Positions 29,036 through 37,646 of a stretch of DNA of 64,000 bases are shown here, in pieces. The first letter of the stretch is position 1. Every line of letters begins with the position of its first letter. Source of the stretch: Paenibacillus sp. YYML68 (GTDB taxonomy: Bacteria > Bacillota > Bacilli > Paenibacillales > NBRC-103111). The stretch is from the NCBI RefSeq assembly GCF_027923405.1, contig NZ_BQYI01000001.1, positions 1,404,501-1,468,500 on the forward strand. The letters run 5' to 3'. A program made the translations under genes and the position numbers. The notes under the pieces were generated by a model, which had not been told where the DNA came from, did no database searches, and saw only the letters and a program-made list of their open reading frames with translations.

Positions 29036-29868
29036 TGATCGGCCCGCCGTAACGCAGAATAAGGTACGTTTCGTACCTTATTGGCTTGCGTGTCGGATCG
29101 CCCGGCCTGCGGCGACGCAGAATAAGGCATGTTTCGTGCCTTATAGGCGCCCGCGCCTGAGCGCACGGCCTGCGGCGACGCAGCATAAGGCACGTTTCGT
29201 GCCTTATTGGCGCCCGCGCCTGAGCGCTCGGCCTGCGGCGACGCAGAATAAGGTACGTTTCGTGCCTTATAGGCGCCCGCGCCTGAGTGCCCGGCCTGCG
29301 GCGACGCAGAATAAGGCACGCTTCGTGCCTTATAGGCGCCCGCGCCTGAGCGCACGGCCTGCGGCGACGCAGAATAAGGTACGTTTCGTGCCTTATAGGC
29401 GCCCGCGCCTGAGTGCCCGGCCTGCGTCGACGCAGAATAAGGCACGTTTCGTGCCTTATTGGCGCCCGCGCCTGAGAGCACGGCCTGCGGCGACGCAGAA
29501 TAAGGCATGTTTCGTGCCTTATAGGCGCCCGCGTCGGATCGCCCGGCCCGCCGTAACGCAGCATAAGGCACGTTTCGTGCCTTATAGGCGCCCGCGCCTG
29601 AGCGCACGGCCTGCGTCGACGCAGCATAAGGCACGTTTCGTGCCTTATTGGCGCCCGCGCCTGAGTGCCCGGCCTGCGTCGACGCAGCATAAGGCACGTT
29701 TCGTGCCTTATTGGCGCCCGCGCCTGAGCGCACGGCCTGCGTCGACGCAGAATAAGGCACGTTTCGTGCCTTATAGGCGCCCGCGCCTGAGCGCTCGGCC
29801 TGCGTCAACGCAGAATAAGGCACGTTTCGTGCCTTATAGGCGCCCGCGCCTGAGTGCCCGGCCCACAG
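29036..29868. repeat. Tandem array: 13 copies of a 63-bp hairpin-rich unit
   Basis: The AAGG of the central palindrome recurs at 29061, 29124, 29187 and every 63 bases to 29817, giving 13 copies with no length drift. Each unit contains up to three dyads: CTGCGTCGACGCAG, ATAAGGCACG-TTT-CGTGCCTTAT and AGGCGC-CC-GCGCCT. Almost every base can therefore pair. Copies differ mainly in the linker after GCGCCTGAG and at a few paired positions. Because 63 is a multiple of three, long open frames appear on both strands, but none has a ribosome site. There are no spacers, so this is not CRISPR. Confidence 0.93.
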
Positions 29869-29969
29869 TGCCTGCCCTCGAAACAAGAAATTTGCCCCAA
29901 TAGGCAAATGCACTTACACATTTATCCTACGGACATATAATGCTAAGGAAAAGGAAAGGAGGGAGAGCA

Positions 29970-30056
29970 ATGGGTGCTTGCGCAGGTCTGTATACTTCCA
30001 CAACGGTTATTTTGGTGCTCTACATCTTGCTTGTAATCGTTTTGAGAACATTCTAA
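29970..30056 (+). CDS. SscA/YjcZ-like sporulation micro-protein, second copy
   Basis: This protein has 28 residues. GGAGGGAG lies five bases before the ATG. The hydrophobic core VILVLYILLVIVLRTF closely parallels the protein at 28885 (ILVLFILLVIISRT), so the two are paralogues. A short GCCGCT...AGCGGC hairpin at about 30085-30125 follows and may end the transcript. Confidence 0.85.
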   Translation: MGACAGLYTSTTVILVLYILLVIVLRTF

Positions 30057-30140
30057 TTAACCCCCGACCATGTATGTAGAGCAAGCCGCTATGACAGATG
30101 CCGTAAGGCAAGTCGTAGCGGCTTCTTTGCGCCTGTGCGA

Positions 30141-30983
30141 TCATCCTCCTGAGCGCCGAAGCTCCTCTTGAATGTCCACGCGAAAAGGATATCGCAAGCT
30201 CAGCTCTCTGAGCCGCTCAAGCGCTGCTGCTCGATTGCCGCTGGCATATTCAATCTGGCATGCGAGGAGCAGTAGGCGAGGATGGTGCGGCCTCCAGATG
30301 AGAGCGGTGGACGCTTCCTCAGCGGCCCGCTTCAGCTGCGTGCGGTCTGAAGCCGGACCGCTGCTCACTGCTTGCTGCAGCAGCAACCCAGCGATCCGCT
30401 CATGCTGCATGGCTGGAGCGGGTGAGAGCGCAGCGCTACGTTCCAGCAGCTGAATCGCCTCGGTGCGTCCTGCAGCCGAATCAGGCATCTGTTCAGCTTG
30501 CATGTAGAATGCTTCGGACAGACCTATGCGAATCGACATGACGCCAATGACGATCAAGAGTAGCATTCCGCTAATCCGAAGCGATTTTGCCCATGACGGT
30601 ATTGTAGCGAATGCACGGACGTTCGACTCGGTCTGAGGCTCTGTCCTGCACATGGACACGCCCAGCAAGCCCCACAGGCCGAGCAGTAACGGGTAGCTGA
30701 ACGTAATGTCGACCAGACTGTGCAGCAGCAAGCTGACGAAGGCGGTCAAGCAGCCAACGCGCCAAGCCCGATTCGCCCGAGCCCCATCAGCACGGAGGCA
30801 AGCCTTCAGTCCATTGCGCAGCATCAGCACGACAGCGGCCATGTACAAGGCAACACCGAGCACGCCGACCTCCATCCATACCTCTAGCACATGGTTATGT
30901 ACATATCGTACCGTATAGGCAGCCGTTGATGCCTTCGGGAATGAATCAGAGCGAAGTGATGAATTAGTGCTGAGTCCAATAGG
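30141..30983 (-). pseudogene. O-antigen ligase/polymerase-like protein, 5'-truncated remnant
   Basis: The frame is open from 30983 down to the stop at 30141 (about 280 codons), but it begins in mid-protein with no start signal. It reads into RYVHNHVLEVWMEVGVLGVALY, the conserved HN-x-LE-x-G-x-G region of O-antigen ligase (Wzy/WaaL-type) membrane proteins. Two or three membrane segments follow, then a TPR-like helical tail. The N-terminal two thirds, including most membrane segments, are missing. It abuts an SLH gene that is also missing its 5' end. Confidence 0.75.
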
Positions 30984-33183
30984 TCAAGCCGATGGATTTC
31001 AATACCAAGGGATAATCTATCTAAACGGTCTTCCTGCCGAAGGAACGAAGATTGAAGTGAAGGATCTTTCAGGTCAGGTCATTCACAGCTTTACATATCA
31101 TGGACCGATGTTATCGGGGCAAACCACAGTTGGACGCTACTCGTTGAAAGAGTGGAATTCTGGCTATGAACGCGGTTACATTGAATACTTCATCGATTTA
31201 CCTTCCGCAGACTATACCATTTCGGTGACGAATACTGCTGGTGAAACGTTTGTGCCAGAGAAGTTTGTCTCTGATTTTGCAGCTCGTGTGGATTATGGAA
31301 AATATAGGAGCGTATACGTATCTGTGCTTCTAATGCTAGGTGATTTCAAGGAGCCTCCGACGTTCCTGATGCATAATAAGGAGCCCGGACGATGGCTCGA
31401 GCCAAACGAAGGAATCGTACGCTTTACACCGTCTCGCGGTAATTCGAAGTACCTGAATGTAACATTGCCCTATGATCCTTGGGGCGAATACAAGGGGCCG
31501 CATAACACGACTTCGATACATAGAGATAAGCTGAGCGCATCGGACTTCCAGCTCGTCCGAACTTCTGATCAAGCGATCATTGGGGTTGAGTCGATCAAGG
31601 AGAATAATATTTTATATTATTCCGATGTCATAACCCTACAAATCTCTGAGTCGCTAGAAGCAAACAAGCAGTACGAGTTACGCATGTCTCCGACTAGTAG
31701 TAAGAATGAGCTTCGACTGCCAGAATGGGCAGGAGACTATTATTCCGTTGAGATCTCTACGTTATCGTTGCATAACAATTGGTATATGTCTATGGAAGAC
31801 ATGGCAGATCGATACCATGCCCATCGTTCCATCGCATTGAAAAATCCGACCCCACCCCCTCCGGCTCCAGACGTGCCTAGAATTGGAGGTGGAGGCGGAG
31901 GCTTCCTATCTAATCCGGTATCCGATACGGCAGATGGTGTCAAGCTCGACAAGTCAACCTTGTCCAGCAAGCTTGAGAATGGTGCTGACGGCAAGAGCTA
32001 TTCCCGCGTGAGCATCACTGCCGATCAGATGAGCAAGGCGGTTGAAGCGCTGCAGAAGAAGGATGCGAAGGGCCGTACGCTCACCTTGGAAGCAGCAGGC
32101 GCAGAGGCGGGAGCGAAGATCGATATTCCAGCCTCGGCGATCAAGGATGCAATAGCTACAAGCGCAGAGACTGTACTTGCCATTCAATCGGATGCGGGTA
32201 CATATCGCTTACCGGTTCGAGTGCTGAAGAATGTGACGGAGAAGCTAGGTACGGAGCTGAAGGATGCGAAGGTGACGATCTCGGTGACGAAGGCTGCCGA
32301 GAGCACGAACGATGCACTCAAGAGCGCGAACCCTGGCGTGAAGCCGCTACTGGCGAATCCGATCGAATTCAGCATTGTTGCGGAGACTTCATCGGGTAAG
32401 AAGACCGAGATTCACGATTTCGATGGCACCTACGTGGAGCGAACGATTACTGTACCGTCCAGCTTGGATGCCGCTGCCGTCTCCGTTGTTACATTCGATC
32501 CGGCAACAGGTCAGATGAGCTTCATCCCTGCTATCATCCGCAATGCTGAAGGTATGGCAGAGGTGACGATCAAGTCAGCTCGCAACAGTCTGTATACCGT
32601 AGTCGAAGCGGCGAAGGCGTTCGACGATCTGAAGACACATTGGGCGAAGTCTGATGTGGAGCAGCTTGCCTCGAAGCATATCGTCAACGGAATGAGCGAG
32701 TCGACGTTCGCACCGGACCAACAGGTGACCCGGGCGCAGTTCGCTGCGATGCTCGTGACCGCGCTTGGCTTGAAGGCTGATGCGGCCGCCGCGTCGTTCG
32801 CCGATGTGCAAGCGACGGATTGGTATGCTGGGTCAGTCGGAACGGCTGCCAAGCTTGGCTTGGTGCAAGGCTTGAGCGCGGAGCAATTTGCCCCGAACGC
32901 ATCGATTACAAGAGAACAGATGGCTGTCATGATCGCACGCGCGATGAAGCTGGCCGGCAAGCAGCCGCAGCTGACCGCAGCGGCAGAGGTGCAGCAGCTA
33001 TCGAGCTTTGCAGATCAAGAAACTATCAATAGCTGGGCGAAGACGGCGGTAGCTCAGGCGGTTGAAGCTAAGATCGTGAACGGTCTATCGGAGCAAGGCT
33101 TCGCACCGAATGAGTCCGCGACCAGAGCTCAAGCCGTTGTGATGCTGAAGCGTTTCCTGCAATATGTGCAGTTTATGAACTAG
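30967..33183 (+). pseudogene. SLH-domain surface protein lacking its signal peptide (5'-truncated)
   Basis: About 738 residues from GTG 30967; the frame is open only from 30919, where a TAG precedes it. There is no signal peptide and no ribosome site, although SLH proteins must be exported. The rest looks intact: a beta-rich N-terminal part, a Pro/Gly linker (PTPPPPAPD, then a Gly run) near 300, a pre-SLH module (about 320-550) like that in the protein at 660, and three SLH domains (about 553-738). The 5' end overlaps the truncated ligase on the other strand. Most likely a deletion removed both 5' ends. Confidence 0.75.
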
Positions 33184-33212
33184 TTTGATCATACAGTATC
33201 AGTCACATAACC

Positions 33213-33250
33213 AAGCCGCGGCGGAGTTGAATCCGTTCGCGGCTTTCTTC
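33213..33250 (+). terminator. Terminator after the SLH remnant
   Basis: AAGCCGCG pairs with CGCGGCTT, with an inner CGGA/TCCG pair, followed by a T-rich stretch. It is nearly the same hairpin as the one at 35579. Confidence 0.75.
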
Positions 33251-33331
33251 GCGTCGTGTGGAACTATATCTTCGTATCGGGCGTCTAAGGTAAAAGATGG
33301 ATATGGTTGAATATAAAAGGAGGACCCCGTT

Positions 33332-33640
33332 ATGACAGGTTGGCTTAATCTAATGAGTCTCATATTCGGCCTTATAGCATGGCTCGTTCCGATAGTGTAT
33401 CTCTTACGCACAGAAAAACAAGCTGATCGGAACAGGATGACCTCTTGGGCGATCAGCATGAGCTCATGCGCGATTTCGCTTCTTCTGCAACTTTTTCATT
33501 TTTATTTTATGGTGAAAAATGAAGATTTTGGTGCTATGATCGATACGAACGGTGTTGTACAGTTCGCTGCAACGGTGCTAGTAGTTGGCACCATCCTGCT
33601 CAATGCTGTGAACAGAACTCAGCATAGATCGGAGAGCTAG
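33332..33640 (+). CDS. Small membrane protein, unknown
   Basis: This 102-residue protein has an AAAGGAGG ribosome site and three hydrophobic segments (LMSLIFGLIAWLVPIVYLL, SMSSCAISLLLQLFHFYFM, FAATVLVVGTILLNAV). It resembles small uncharacterised membrane proteins of bacilli. It begins a run of three or four lower-GC genes that differ in composition from the surrounding DNA. Confidence 0.75.
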   Translation: MTGWLNLMSLIFGLIAWLVPIVYLLRTEKQADRNRMTSWAISMSSCAISLLLQLFHFYFMVKNEDFGAMIDTNGVVQFAATVLVVGTILLNAVNRTQHRSES

Positions 33641-33687
33641 TTGTAAGGTGAGATGCGCTCAGAAATACGTATCAAGTGGAGGTATAA

Positions 33688-34179
33688 GTGAAAAGGATAT
33701 TACTGGGGCTACTGGTGTCAGTCGTACTATATCTCTCGATAACCTACTATGTCTCCATCCGAGATTCGAAGGCTAGTATAGTTGAGGCTGTTGAGAGTAT
33801 ACGTTCGAATCATTCGGTACAGGTTGTCGTGCATGAGCAATACTTTAATAATGGAGCATTCATCTATTACTTGAAGAATATGAATGAAGGCTCTCCTGTG
33901 ATCTCTGTCGAATACGTCAAAAGTACATTAAATGGAAAGTGGAAGTGGGTCTATGGGGGATCACATTCGAGTTCAAAATTGTCTCTGATGCCTGATCCCA
34001 ACGACCATAATAGGTTCATCTCGGCTCAATATTTGCCAGTTGTAGAACAAAAGGAGCACAGAATACCTCATCCTGTTCTATATGGCGGAATATCAGATCC
34101 CAGGGTGACTCGATTAGTCGTCAGAGACTACATAACCGAGCTGGAAAGACAAGTGAGTATCATTACGGTTACTGAGTGA
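33688..34179 (+). CDS. Membrane-anchored protein, unknown, ended by an in-frame TGA
   Basis: This 163-residue protein has a GTG start with GGAGGT just upstream. A single N-terminal hydrophobic segment (LLGLLVSVVLYLSITYYV) would anchor or export it. The rest is polar and beta-rich. After the TGA at 34177-34179 the same frame stays open for 53 more codons with coding-like content, ending at 34341 inside the start region of the next gene. The natural product may therefore be about 217 residues, with this stop a mutation, a readthrough site or a sequencing error. No family was recognised. Confidence 0.7.
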   Translation: MKRILLGLLVSVVLYLSITYYVSIRDSKASIVEAVESIRSNHSVQVVVHEQYFNNGAFIYYLKNMNEGSPVISVEYVKSTLNGKWKWVYGGSHSSSKLSLMPDPNDHNRFISAQYLPVVEQKEHRIPHPVLYGGISDPRVTRLVVRDYITELERQVSIITVTE

Positions 34180-34341
34180 TTTAGAGTTTATTATGTAAAC
34201 CTATCAGCGTCACAAGGAACGAAATTCGAACTCATAGGCTACAATGATCGGAATGAAAAAATATACGGCGAAACCATAGATGGGTCTACAGAGTGGCCTG
34301 GCCATTCAAGTGATTCGATGACCGAGACGCACGGGAGGTGA
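34180..34341 (+). pseudogene. In-frame continuation of the preceding gene after TGA
   Basis: There are fifty-three sense codons in the same frame as 33688-34179, reading FRVYYVNLSASQGTKFELIG, then YNDRNEKIYGETIDG, and ending at TGA 34339-34341. It has no start or ribosome site of its own. The amino-acid make-up is ordinary for protein, and its end overlaps the ribosome site of the HAD gene, as expected for a coupled operon gene. Confidence 0.6.
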
Positions 34342-34352
34342 CATCACATCGT

Positions 34353-35054
34353 ATGCCCTACGAGCTCATTTTGTTGGATGTAGACGATACGTTGTTAGAT
34401 TTTCAGCTGGCTGAGGAGCAAGCCCTAGTGCGTGTATTTCTAGAGCAGAATATCCACATTGATCAGCTCATGATGGATAGATTTAGGGCGATCAATCAAC
34501 GGCTGTGGACACAATTTGAGCTTGGTTATATTGAGCTGAATACGTTAAGAACTGAAAGATTTATGCGATTGTTAACAGAGTTTCATATCGATGGTGATGC
34601 TAACAGATGTAGTGAGGCGTTTTTGCAACACTTGAGTGAAGAGGCATTCATGATGGAGGGGGCCCTGGAACTCTGTAATTATCTCTCCGATCAGAAGTAC
34701 AGGCTGGGTATCATCACGAACGGAATTAGGGAAGTGCAGATTCGGAGATTACAGAAGGCTGGAATATTCGACAGGTTTGAAGAGGTTATCGTTTCAGAGG
34801 ACGCGGGCTTCCAGAAGCCGCATCAAGGGATTTTTGACTACACGTTAAATAAACTGAAAGTCTCGAGTAAAGAGCATGTGTTGATCATAGGGGATTCCAT
34901 CACTTCAGACATTCAAGGCGGAATTCAATATGGGATTCATACGTGCTGGTTCAATCCGCTAGGGAAGAAGAATGCAAGCTCCTTCAGCCCGAATTATGAG
35001 ATCAGAAGGTTAATGGATGTCGTACGAATACTTGAAGAATATAGAATATCGTAG
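34353..35054 (+). CDS. HAD-superfamily hydrolase, YjjG-type nucleotidase
   Basis: About 233 residues from ATG 34353; GTG 34338 is an alternative but lies inside the GGGAGGTGA ribosome site. HAD motif I (LDVDDTLLDF), motif II in IITNG, motif III Lys in GFQKPHQGIFDYTL and motif IV (IIGDSITSDIQGG) are complete, so it should be active. The pattern matches YjjG/YfnB pyrimidine 5'-nucleotidases that dephosphorylate non-canonical nucleotides; the exact substrate is inferred. Confidence 0.88.
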   Translation: MPYELILLDVDDTLLDFQLAEEQALVRVFLEQNIHIDQLMMDRFRAINQRLWTQFELGYIELNTLRTERFMRLLTEFHIDGDANRCSEAFLQHLSEEAFMMEGALELCNYLSDQKYRLGIITNGIREVQIRRLQKAGIFDRFEEVIVSEDAGFQKPHQGIFDYTLNKLKVSSKEHVLIIGDSITSDIQGGIQYGIHTCWFNPLGKKNASSFSPNYEIRRLMDVVRILEEYRIS

Positions 35055-35069
35055 AGGAGTGGAGATCTA

Positions 35070-35534
35070 ATGTCAACATTAAGCCAGATACCACAGGTTC
35101 GAACTGAAATGCTCATTAGAAAGCCAGTTCATGAAGTTTTTCAAGCGTTTGTCGATCCGGAAATCACTACTAAGTTCTGGTTCACCAAAAGCAGCGGTCA
35201 TCTGGAAATCGGAACACGTATTCGTTGGGATTGGGAAATGTATGGGGTGTGGGATGAGATATTCGTTAAAGAATTGGAGGAGAATCAACGGATTGTCATT
35301 GAATCCTCAGACGGCACTGAGATTGAGTGGTGCTTTACCGTTCGAGCAGATCATGAAACGCTTGTTGCCATCACGAATTCTGGTTTCTCGGGAGAACCCG
35401 ATGAGATCGTGAACCAATGCTTGGACGCTATGGGTGGATATACGATGGTTCTGTGCGGCTTAAAGGCTCTCTTAGAGCATAACATCAGATTAAATCTAGT
35501 ATCAGATCGGGCACCTGATGCGCATGTGATCTAA
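35070..35534 (+). CDS. SRPBCC (AHSA1-like) domain protein
   Basis: This 154-residue single-domain protein of the Bet v1/START-like fold has IRKPVHEVFQAFVDPEITTKFWF and later WDEIFVKELEENQRIVIE, as in AHSA1/polyketide-cyclase relatives. It is preceded by GAGGAG and lies 15 bp after the HAD gene. These proteins usually bind small hydrophobic ligands; no role is evident here. Confidence 0.85.
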   Translation: MSTLSQIPQVRTEMLIRKPVHEVFQAFVDPEITTKFWFTKSSGHLEIGTRIRWDWEMYGVWDEIFVKELEENQRIVIESSDGTEIEWCFTVRADHETLVAITNSGFSGEPDEIVNQCLDAMGGYTMVLCGLKALLEHNIRLNLVSDRAPDAHVI

Positions 35535-35578
35535 GTAAGCGTTGAGAAGGAATGTGCAGAGCCACAAAATCCAATCAA

Positions 35579-35618
35579 ACAAGCCGCGCCGGAGCTCACT
35601 CCGTACGCGGCTTGTTTC
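35579..35618. terminator. Bidirectional terminator
   Basis: ACAAGCCGCG pairs with CGCGGCTTGT, with an inner CCGGAG/CTCCG pairing. It lies between two converging genes. Confidence 0.85.
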
Positions 35619-35619
35619 C

Positions 35620-36648
35620 TTACCTGTGACCTCGACCTGCCAGCCGCATCATCACCCAAGAGAGCGAGTAGCACGGCAAGGATAGGCCGATCCATGTGAA
35701 CATGCTGGGCGACACTGCGAGTAGGAAGCATAGCGGGGCGGCCGATAGTGCTGCGACCAGCAGCAGCCAGGACGATTGGCGCCATGCGGCTACGAGCGCA
35801 AGCAACGCGGGCAGTACGCCGAGGCCAAGGACGACCAGCCATTCGCCTCCTTCAGGCGGGCCGTAACGATCGAGGCTGAGAGCAATCGCCCACATGACGA
35901 GCGCGTACGAAGCGCCGAGCACGCCGATGCGGACGCTCAGCTTGCGCAGCGGCAGACGATGACGCAGCAGCCAGATGACAGCAATCGCGGCTAGTAGCCC
36001 AGTGGTCAGCAGACCGAGCATTGCGAGTGGCAACGCCTTGGACACTCTATGCCACACATACCCAGCATAGTATTGCACCGTATCCATCCAGGTCGTCTGC
36101 AGCTGATCCGCTAGCTCGATCTGACGGGTCGGCGTTCGTCCCTCGCCGAGCTCTTGAAGGTCTTCCTCAGCCCCGGCTAGCTCCTTCGTCCGTGAACACA
36201 GGTGAGTCGTCCATTCTCCGGGCTGCCGCTCGTATGCGTATACTAGATACGACGAACCTTCCGTAAAGCCGATGCCACAGCTCGTGAAGCTGTCATACAC
36301 GATCGCCTGTGACGGTACATCGCCCTTCCAGTAGGCTTGCACCTCGAAGCGAACAGCGTAACGCCGGCCGATCACTCCGCTGTCCTCATGCGGGTCGAAT
36401 ACCTCGGCCTGATCGAGCACCTTGCCGACGAATACGGCACTGGACTGCTCGAACGCCTGCTGTACCGTCACATTGGCACAGGAGCAAGCGTGACACACCT
36501 CGGGCCGCCCCAGCAAGGAGGCACAAGCGGTGAGCAGCACAAGCGCGAGCGCAACGAGGCGGAGGCAAGAGCGCTGCAATGACGGCAATGACACTCTGAT
36601 TCGTTGCAGAGCATCGCGTCTCCATTGCAGCCGCGTACCACGCATCAC
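35620..36648 (-). CDS. Membrane protein with TIMP/netrin-like CSC domain
   Basis: About 342 residues. After a basic N-terminus and a hydrophobic signal-like segment (LRLVALALVLLTACASLLG) comes CHACSCANVTVQQAFEQSSA and VFVGKVLDQAEV. This is the conserved start of the bacterial TIMP-like/NTR fold, with two further Cys (SCGIGFTEGS, HLCSRTKEL) likely to form disulfides. The second half has five or six membrane segments. It overlaps ywbE by four bases. The true start could be any of several early Met codons. It may be an exported inhibitor-like or adhesion-like domain; the function is unknown. Confidence 0.75.
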   Translation of the reverse strand: MMRGTRLQWRRDALQRIRVSLPSLQRSCLRLVALALVLLTACASLLGRPEVCHACSCANVTVQQAFEQSSAVFVGKVLDQAEVFDPHEDSGVIGRRYAVRFEVQAYWKGDVPSQAIVYDSFTSCGIGFTEGSSYLVYAYERQPGEWTTHLCSRTKELAGAEEDLQELGEGRTPTRQIELADQLQTTWMDTVQYYAGYVWHRVSKALPLAMLGLLTTGLLAAIAVIWLLRHRLPLRKLSVRIGVLGASYALVMWAIALSLDRYGPPEGGEWLVVLGLGVLPALLALVAAWRQSSWLLLVAALSAAPLCFLLAVSPSMFTWIGLSLPCYSLSWVMMRLAGRGHR

Positions 36649-36947
36649 TCTGCAGCTCCCTTCCGGGATTCCGCGCCTTGTCCCGCGCCCCCTTGCTCGG
36701 TAGCCGCCGCCGCTCGTACAGATGTAGCTGCAGCTCCACTCGCCGTATCATGAATAATAGTCTTGACTCGTCCGACCTGACCGCTCTGTAATCGAACCTT
36801 GATGCCGTGCGGATGCGTCGGCGAGTTCGTCAGCAGCTCCTTCACGACGCCGCGCGTCGTCTTGCCTGTGCGCTGATCCTGCTTCAGCACGATGTCGACG
36901 GTTAGACCCGGCTTGATGCTGCTGCGTTGCTGTCCGGATAAGCTCAT
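36645..36947 (-). CDS. ywbE: YwbE family protein
   Basis: This 100-residue protein has a small conserved YwbE domain (DUF2196) in residues about 5-65: QRSSIKPGLTVDIVLKQDQR, TRGVVKELLTNSPTHPHGIK and VRLQSGQVGRVKTI. A nonconserved Ala/Gly-rich tail of about 35 residues follows. An AGGAGG-like site precedes the ATG. The function of YwbE is unknown; the basic beta-rich domain suggests nucleic-acid contact. Confidence 0.9.
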   Translation of the reverse strand: MSLSGQQRSSIKPGLTVDIVLKQDQRTGKTTRGVVKELLTNSPTHPHGIKVRLQSGQVGRVKTIIHDTASGAAATSVRAAAATEQGGAGQGAESRKGAAE

Positions 36948-37010
36948 CGATATGCCTCCTTTCCATTCCTCACACTCTAGCAGCTCGTGTAACCTATCCG
37001 CAGCGCGTAA

Positions 37011-37487
37011 CTACGGCAGGCGGAAGCCTTCTTCCTTCAAGTATTCCTCTGCTTCTTCATACGTCTCGAACGCCGATTCGAGGTTCAGCCCGGCATAGAC
37101 GTACCACAGCTCATCCTCATGCACGAGCAGCAGCGTCTGGTTATCAGGCCCGTACCAGCGCTGTTCCTCGCTCGCTGTATCGCTCGTTACGACCTGCTCA
37201 GCTGTCGTCTTCGGCGCTAGGGATAGAATCGACGCCTGGATGATCGCCCGCAGCTCCGCTTCACCGTACTCCCGGATGTTGACAAGTCCGCGATCGTCCG
37301 TCTCGTATTCCTTCGAATGCCCCGCATAGACGAACCCGTTGCCGTTCGGATGCAGATGGTAGACGACGATTTTTTTATCATAGCCGCTAGCTTCGTAATG
37401 GTAGTTCACTCGTCCCATCGACACGTCCTTGCGTGTCAGCTCCGGGAACGATTCGATAATCGCTTTCTTCTCGTCGAACGTTAGCAT
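37011..37487 (-). CDS. Conserved hypothetical protein
   Basis: About 158 residues from ATG 37487 (MLTFDEKKAII); an open frame extends upstream but has no site. It is a soluble, acidic alpha/beta protein with many aromatic residues (VNYHYEASGYDKKIVVYHLH, WYVYAGLNLESAFETYEEAE). No motif was recognised. It is transcribed away from the pheS leader. Confidence 0.7.
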   Translation of the reverse strand: MLTFDEKKAIIESFPELTRKDVSMGRVNYHYEASGYDKKIVVYHLHPNGNGFVYAGHSKEYETDDRGLVNIREYGEAELRAIIQASILSLAPKTTAEQVVTSDTASEEQRWYGPDNQTLLLVHEDELWYVYAGLNLESAFETYEEAEEYLKEEGFRLP

Positions 37488-37610
37488 ACTAATTCCCACA
37501 CTTCTTCCTATGTAAAATCGCGTAAGCGAACGCCTGCGCCAGTTCATTCGAGTATACCACAGCACAGGTTTATCTCAAAAGGGAGCGTACCGCATCGCGC
37601 ACCCTTCACC

Positions 37611-37639
37611 TTGCATCCCTTCGGCCGATTGCATATAAT
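37611..37639 (+). promoter_or_regulatory. Sigma-A promoter of pheST
   Basis: TTGCAT (37611-37616) and TATAAT (37634-37639) are separated by exactly 17 bases. Transcription should begin near 37646 and make a leader of about 410 nt. Confidence 0.85.
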
Positions 37640-37646
37640 ACTTGGT

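Noticed and set aside
29036..29868. CRISPR array
   Set aside because: The whole unit repeats without unique spacers, and no cas genes are nearby.
28974..29913. Long open frames on both strands across the 63-bp array (up to 311 codons of repeating YKARNVPYSAS-like sequence)
   Set aside because: They exist because the repeat length is a multiple of three and lacks stops in some frames. No ribosome site precedes them, and all are explained by one DNA repeat.
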